Source: Rostratula benghalensis (taxonomy: Eukaryota > Chordata > Aves > Charadriiformes > Rostratulidae). Taken from it: a DNA stretch of 64,000 bases. Below the pieces are notes generated by a model. It was not told where the DNA came from. It saw only the letters and a program-made list of their open reading frames with translations, and did no database searches. Each line of letters begins with the position of its first letter. Positions within the stretch are counted from its first letter, which is position 1. Shown here one piece after another: positions 62,032 through 64,000 of the stretch. The stretch lies in the NCBI GenBank assembly GCA_013399305.1, contig VXAI01000082.1, forward strand, positions 1,498,793 to 1,562,792, read 5' to 3'. The position numbers and the translations under genes are program-made.

Positions 62032-63534
62032 GGTGAGCAAGCGTTTTCTTCAATGGACCAGCACTAATCTGTCTCAGCAATGTTGAAAGAGCATCTCATT
62101 TCTCTCTCTCCCCTTTAATAAAAATTCAAATTTCAATTAATAGAATTTCTTATTCAAACACTTATTTTCCATTTAATTCTTCATAAGGGTGACTGACCCA
62201 TTGTCCTGTAACACTGATCTTAACAGGTATTTTCATTAAAGGATCCCTAGTGGGAGCAAATATTCAATAAGTGACTTATTATGAAAGTTTAATAGAACTG
62301 ACTTCAGACTGAGACAGAATCGTAGAAGCTTCAAATAAAAACAAGTATTTAAGTATTGTCTAGCTGTCCTTTAAGCCACCTAATAAAATTAGATTGCTTC
62401 ATTTGAGCACTTTGGAAAGTGAACAGATTTTACTTCCTAGGATAAGGAGATGAGGAAGTAAATTCAAAGAGTTGAGAGAGAAACATCTTTTTAGAGGAAT
62501 GAAGCAGAGTACACACAGTTTCAAATTTATACAATGTCTGTGATTGTGTCATTGTTTCAGATTGCTGAATCTCAACTCATATTTTATTTTCTGAATTAAG
62601 TTTTGATTTCTCATTAAAAATCACTAGAAGTGGACCAGGAAGAGGGTCTAGTTTATATTCAAAACTGTGAAGCCAGAGTCAGAGCTATGTAATGGACAAT
62701 ATAGATTTGGCTGATGAGAAAAGACAAAAAGAATTCTGTGGAGGCTGATAAAGGAGATCAAACTACACCATACAACCTTTTCTGAACTCCGTTGAAAAGT
62801 ATTCTTTCTTCAGTGTCACCATAATTACCAGCCAGCTCACAGGCTGAAGTTAGAAGTGAGCAAGAATAGCAAGGTGTCCCCACTGTTCCTACCATCCTTA
62901 ATAATTAAATCATTAATATATTAGTTACTATGTTCATTGATTACCACCTTTGTTTTACAGAACTAAAAGAGAATTGTTCACTTCATTTGGCAACACTTCT
63001 ATCAGCTCTTTCCAAGTCACTCTGGTTGAGTGCTCATTCAATTCAGATTGATGCAATCTGCAGCAGACAGCCCGTGTCACGGAGTCTTCAGAGTCTGTTT
63101 GTCTAATTCAAGTAGCATGTCTAGAATCCATTATTTTGAGTACTCAAAACCTATTCATTCAGTTCCCTGTGGTGGCAGGCATAGAGTCTCCAAAAAACCC
63201 AATGCTTTTCTGTATGTAATTATTAACATAGAAAGTGTTAGGTACCCCCCTCCATCATCTGTAACACCTGAATTACTACGAGTGCTTGCCATGCACTAAA
63301 CAGAAAAAGGGACACTGAAACAAGGAACTTCGGGAAATGGAAGTCTTAAACTGAATATGCCTGAAAACACTTTCAAAATATTTTAGATTTTTGTGGCCTT
63401 AAGACATGAAAGCACGTAAGATCCTTGCTTAATAAGAACAACTAAAAAACCACTGTCTTCTAGAATTTCGGTAGTTGGTTACAACTTGTTGGTTTCACGT
63501 AAACATTTTGCACAGTTTGTTTTTCTATAGTCTT

Positions 63535-63574
63535 GTCTTGTCTGACTTCTCAGACAAGAGAAGTCAGACAAGAC
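63535..63574. repeat. 16-bp perfect hairpin with nested alternative
   Basis: The arm gtcttgtctgacttct (63535-63550) is followed after 8 nt by its exact reverse complement agaagtcagacaagac (63559-63574). Inside it, cttgtctga (63537-63545) also pairs perfectly with tcagacaag (63550-63558) around a 4-nt loop, so two hairpins compete for the same left arm. The right arm repeats tcagacaag a second time at 63564-63572. This layout is what a template-switch replication error would leave. Confidence 0.92.
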
Positions 63575-64000
63575 TGATCTACTCACGATTGATTTTATTT
63601 AAGATGTAGCAAAAGAAATTCAAAGATACAGGAAGAGTTTCCAAAGGTGACAGAATTAATTCAAATGCAAGTTAGACCATGCTGGCCTAGCTGGACAACA
63701 TGAACATGGTGTCAAATTGTCCTCAAGTTTACCAATACATCCATTTAAGAGGGCAGTAATACAGTGCCTGATGGAAGTCTTTTTACTAAATTAGTTGGCT
63801 CTCTGATTTGCAAGAAGGTCTGAGATATTAATGGTAATTTTTTAGTTCTTGAACGGAGCAAGGAGTATTTATTTTTTAGAGCATTGTATTCAATCATCTT
63901 GCTCTTACGTACGATGTTTAACTTCATAAACAATAGACAATGCCCTCAATTATTCTATTCTGCATTGCGGGGGCAGGTGTATCTCAGCAGTTTGATTTGA
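63575..64000. other. Unique AT-rich DNA to window end
   Basis: No gene or repeat is seen in the last 425 bases. The single 62-codon minus-strand frame has no recognisable content. Confidence 0.5.

Larger units (their letters stand above)
60024..63534. other. Unique AT-rich non-coding DNA
   Basis: No gene or confident transposon is seen. Contents are a T tract at 61034-61060 (one C), an A-rich run at 61235-61258, and an A tract at 62007-62031 (one G). Frames of 60-90 codons near 60.2 and 63.0 kb have no recognisable content. Confidence 0.5.

Noticed and set aside
1..64000. CRISPR arrays, operons, phage, insertion sequences, tRNA/rRNA genes, endogenous retroviruses
   Set aside because: No spaced direct-repeat array, no dense coding, no cloverleaf or rRNA-like sequence, and no LTR or gag/pol/env-like frame was seen on either strand. 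The window is vertebrate non-coding DNA.

Overview
This window is vertebrate nuclear DNA, most likely from a bird. It is AT-rich and CpG-poor, full of A and T homopolymer runs, and has stop codons in all six frames with no dense coding. Two truncated CR1 LINE copies in forward orientation (about 4898-5422 and 59668-60023) end in the ATTCTRTGA-type tail typical of avian/reptilian CR1. A third isolated CR1 tail lies at 33246-33296. Older relics are an L3/CR1-like copy (45765-46275) and two MIR-like SINE fragments (10855-10970 and 53070-53225). This mix, with no Alu, L1, B1 or ERV seen, fits an avian intergenic or long-intron region. The species cannot be told from the sequence.

Layout: 1-4.9 kb is unique sequence. 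A CR1 3' end lies at 4.9-5.4 kb. From 5.4 to 30 kb the DNA is mostly unique, with a MIR relic and hairpin near 10.8 kb, a 22-bp tandem pair at 18.6 kb, a double hairpin at 21.4 kb, a perfect 93-bp tandem duplication at 23.6 kb followed by an exon-like open stretch on the + strand, and a long T tract at 26.1 kb. From 30 to 36 kb the minus strand holds several exon-like reading frames. The best (34251-34400) has a strong splice acceptor, a predicted membrane segment and a stop. From 36 to 45.7 kb there is unique sequence with one isolated 162-codon ORF. The L3-like relic is at 45.8-46.3 kb. From 47.2 to 49.7 kb composition changes: GC-rich patches, three G-quadruplex motifs within about 420 bp and a possible 34-nt microexon, a plausible cis-regulatory block. 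From 49.7 to 64 kb there is unique sequence with a MIR relic, a 25-N assembly gap, a CR1 with an open C-terminal ORF2 frame, and a strong nested hairpin at 63.5 kb.

No complete protein-coding gene, tRNA, rRNA, known miRNA, CRISPR array or operon can be supported. No new biological system is evident. The items most worth testing are the minus-strand candidate exons at 30-34.4 kb, the G-quadruplex block at 48.1-48.5 kb, the 93-bp tandem duplication and the hairpin at 63.5 kb. Assignments of repeat families rest on recognising consensus features by eye; none was checked by alignment.
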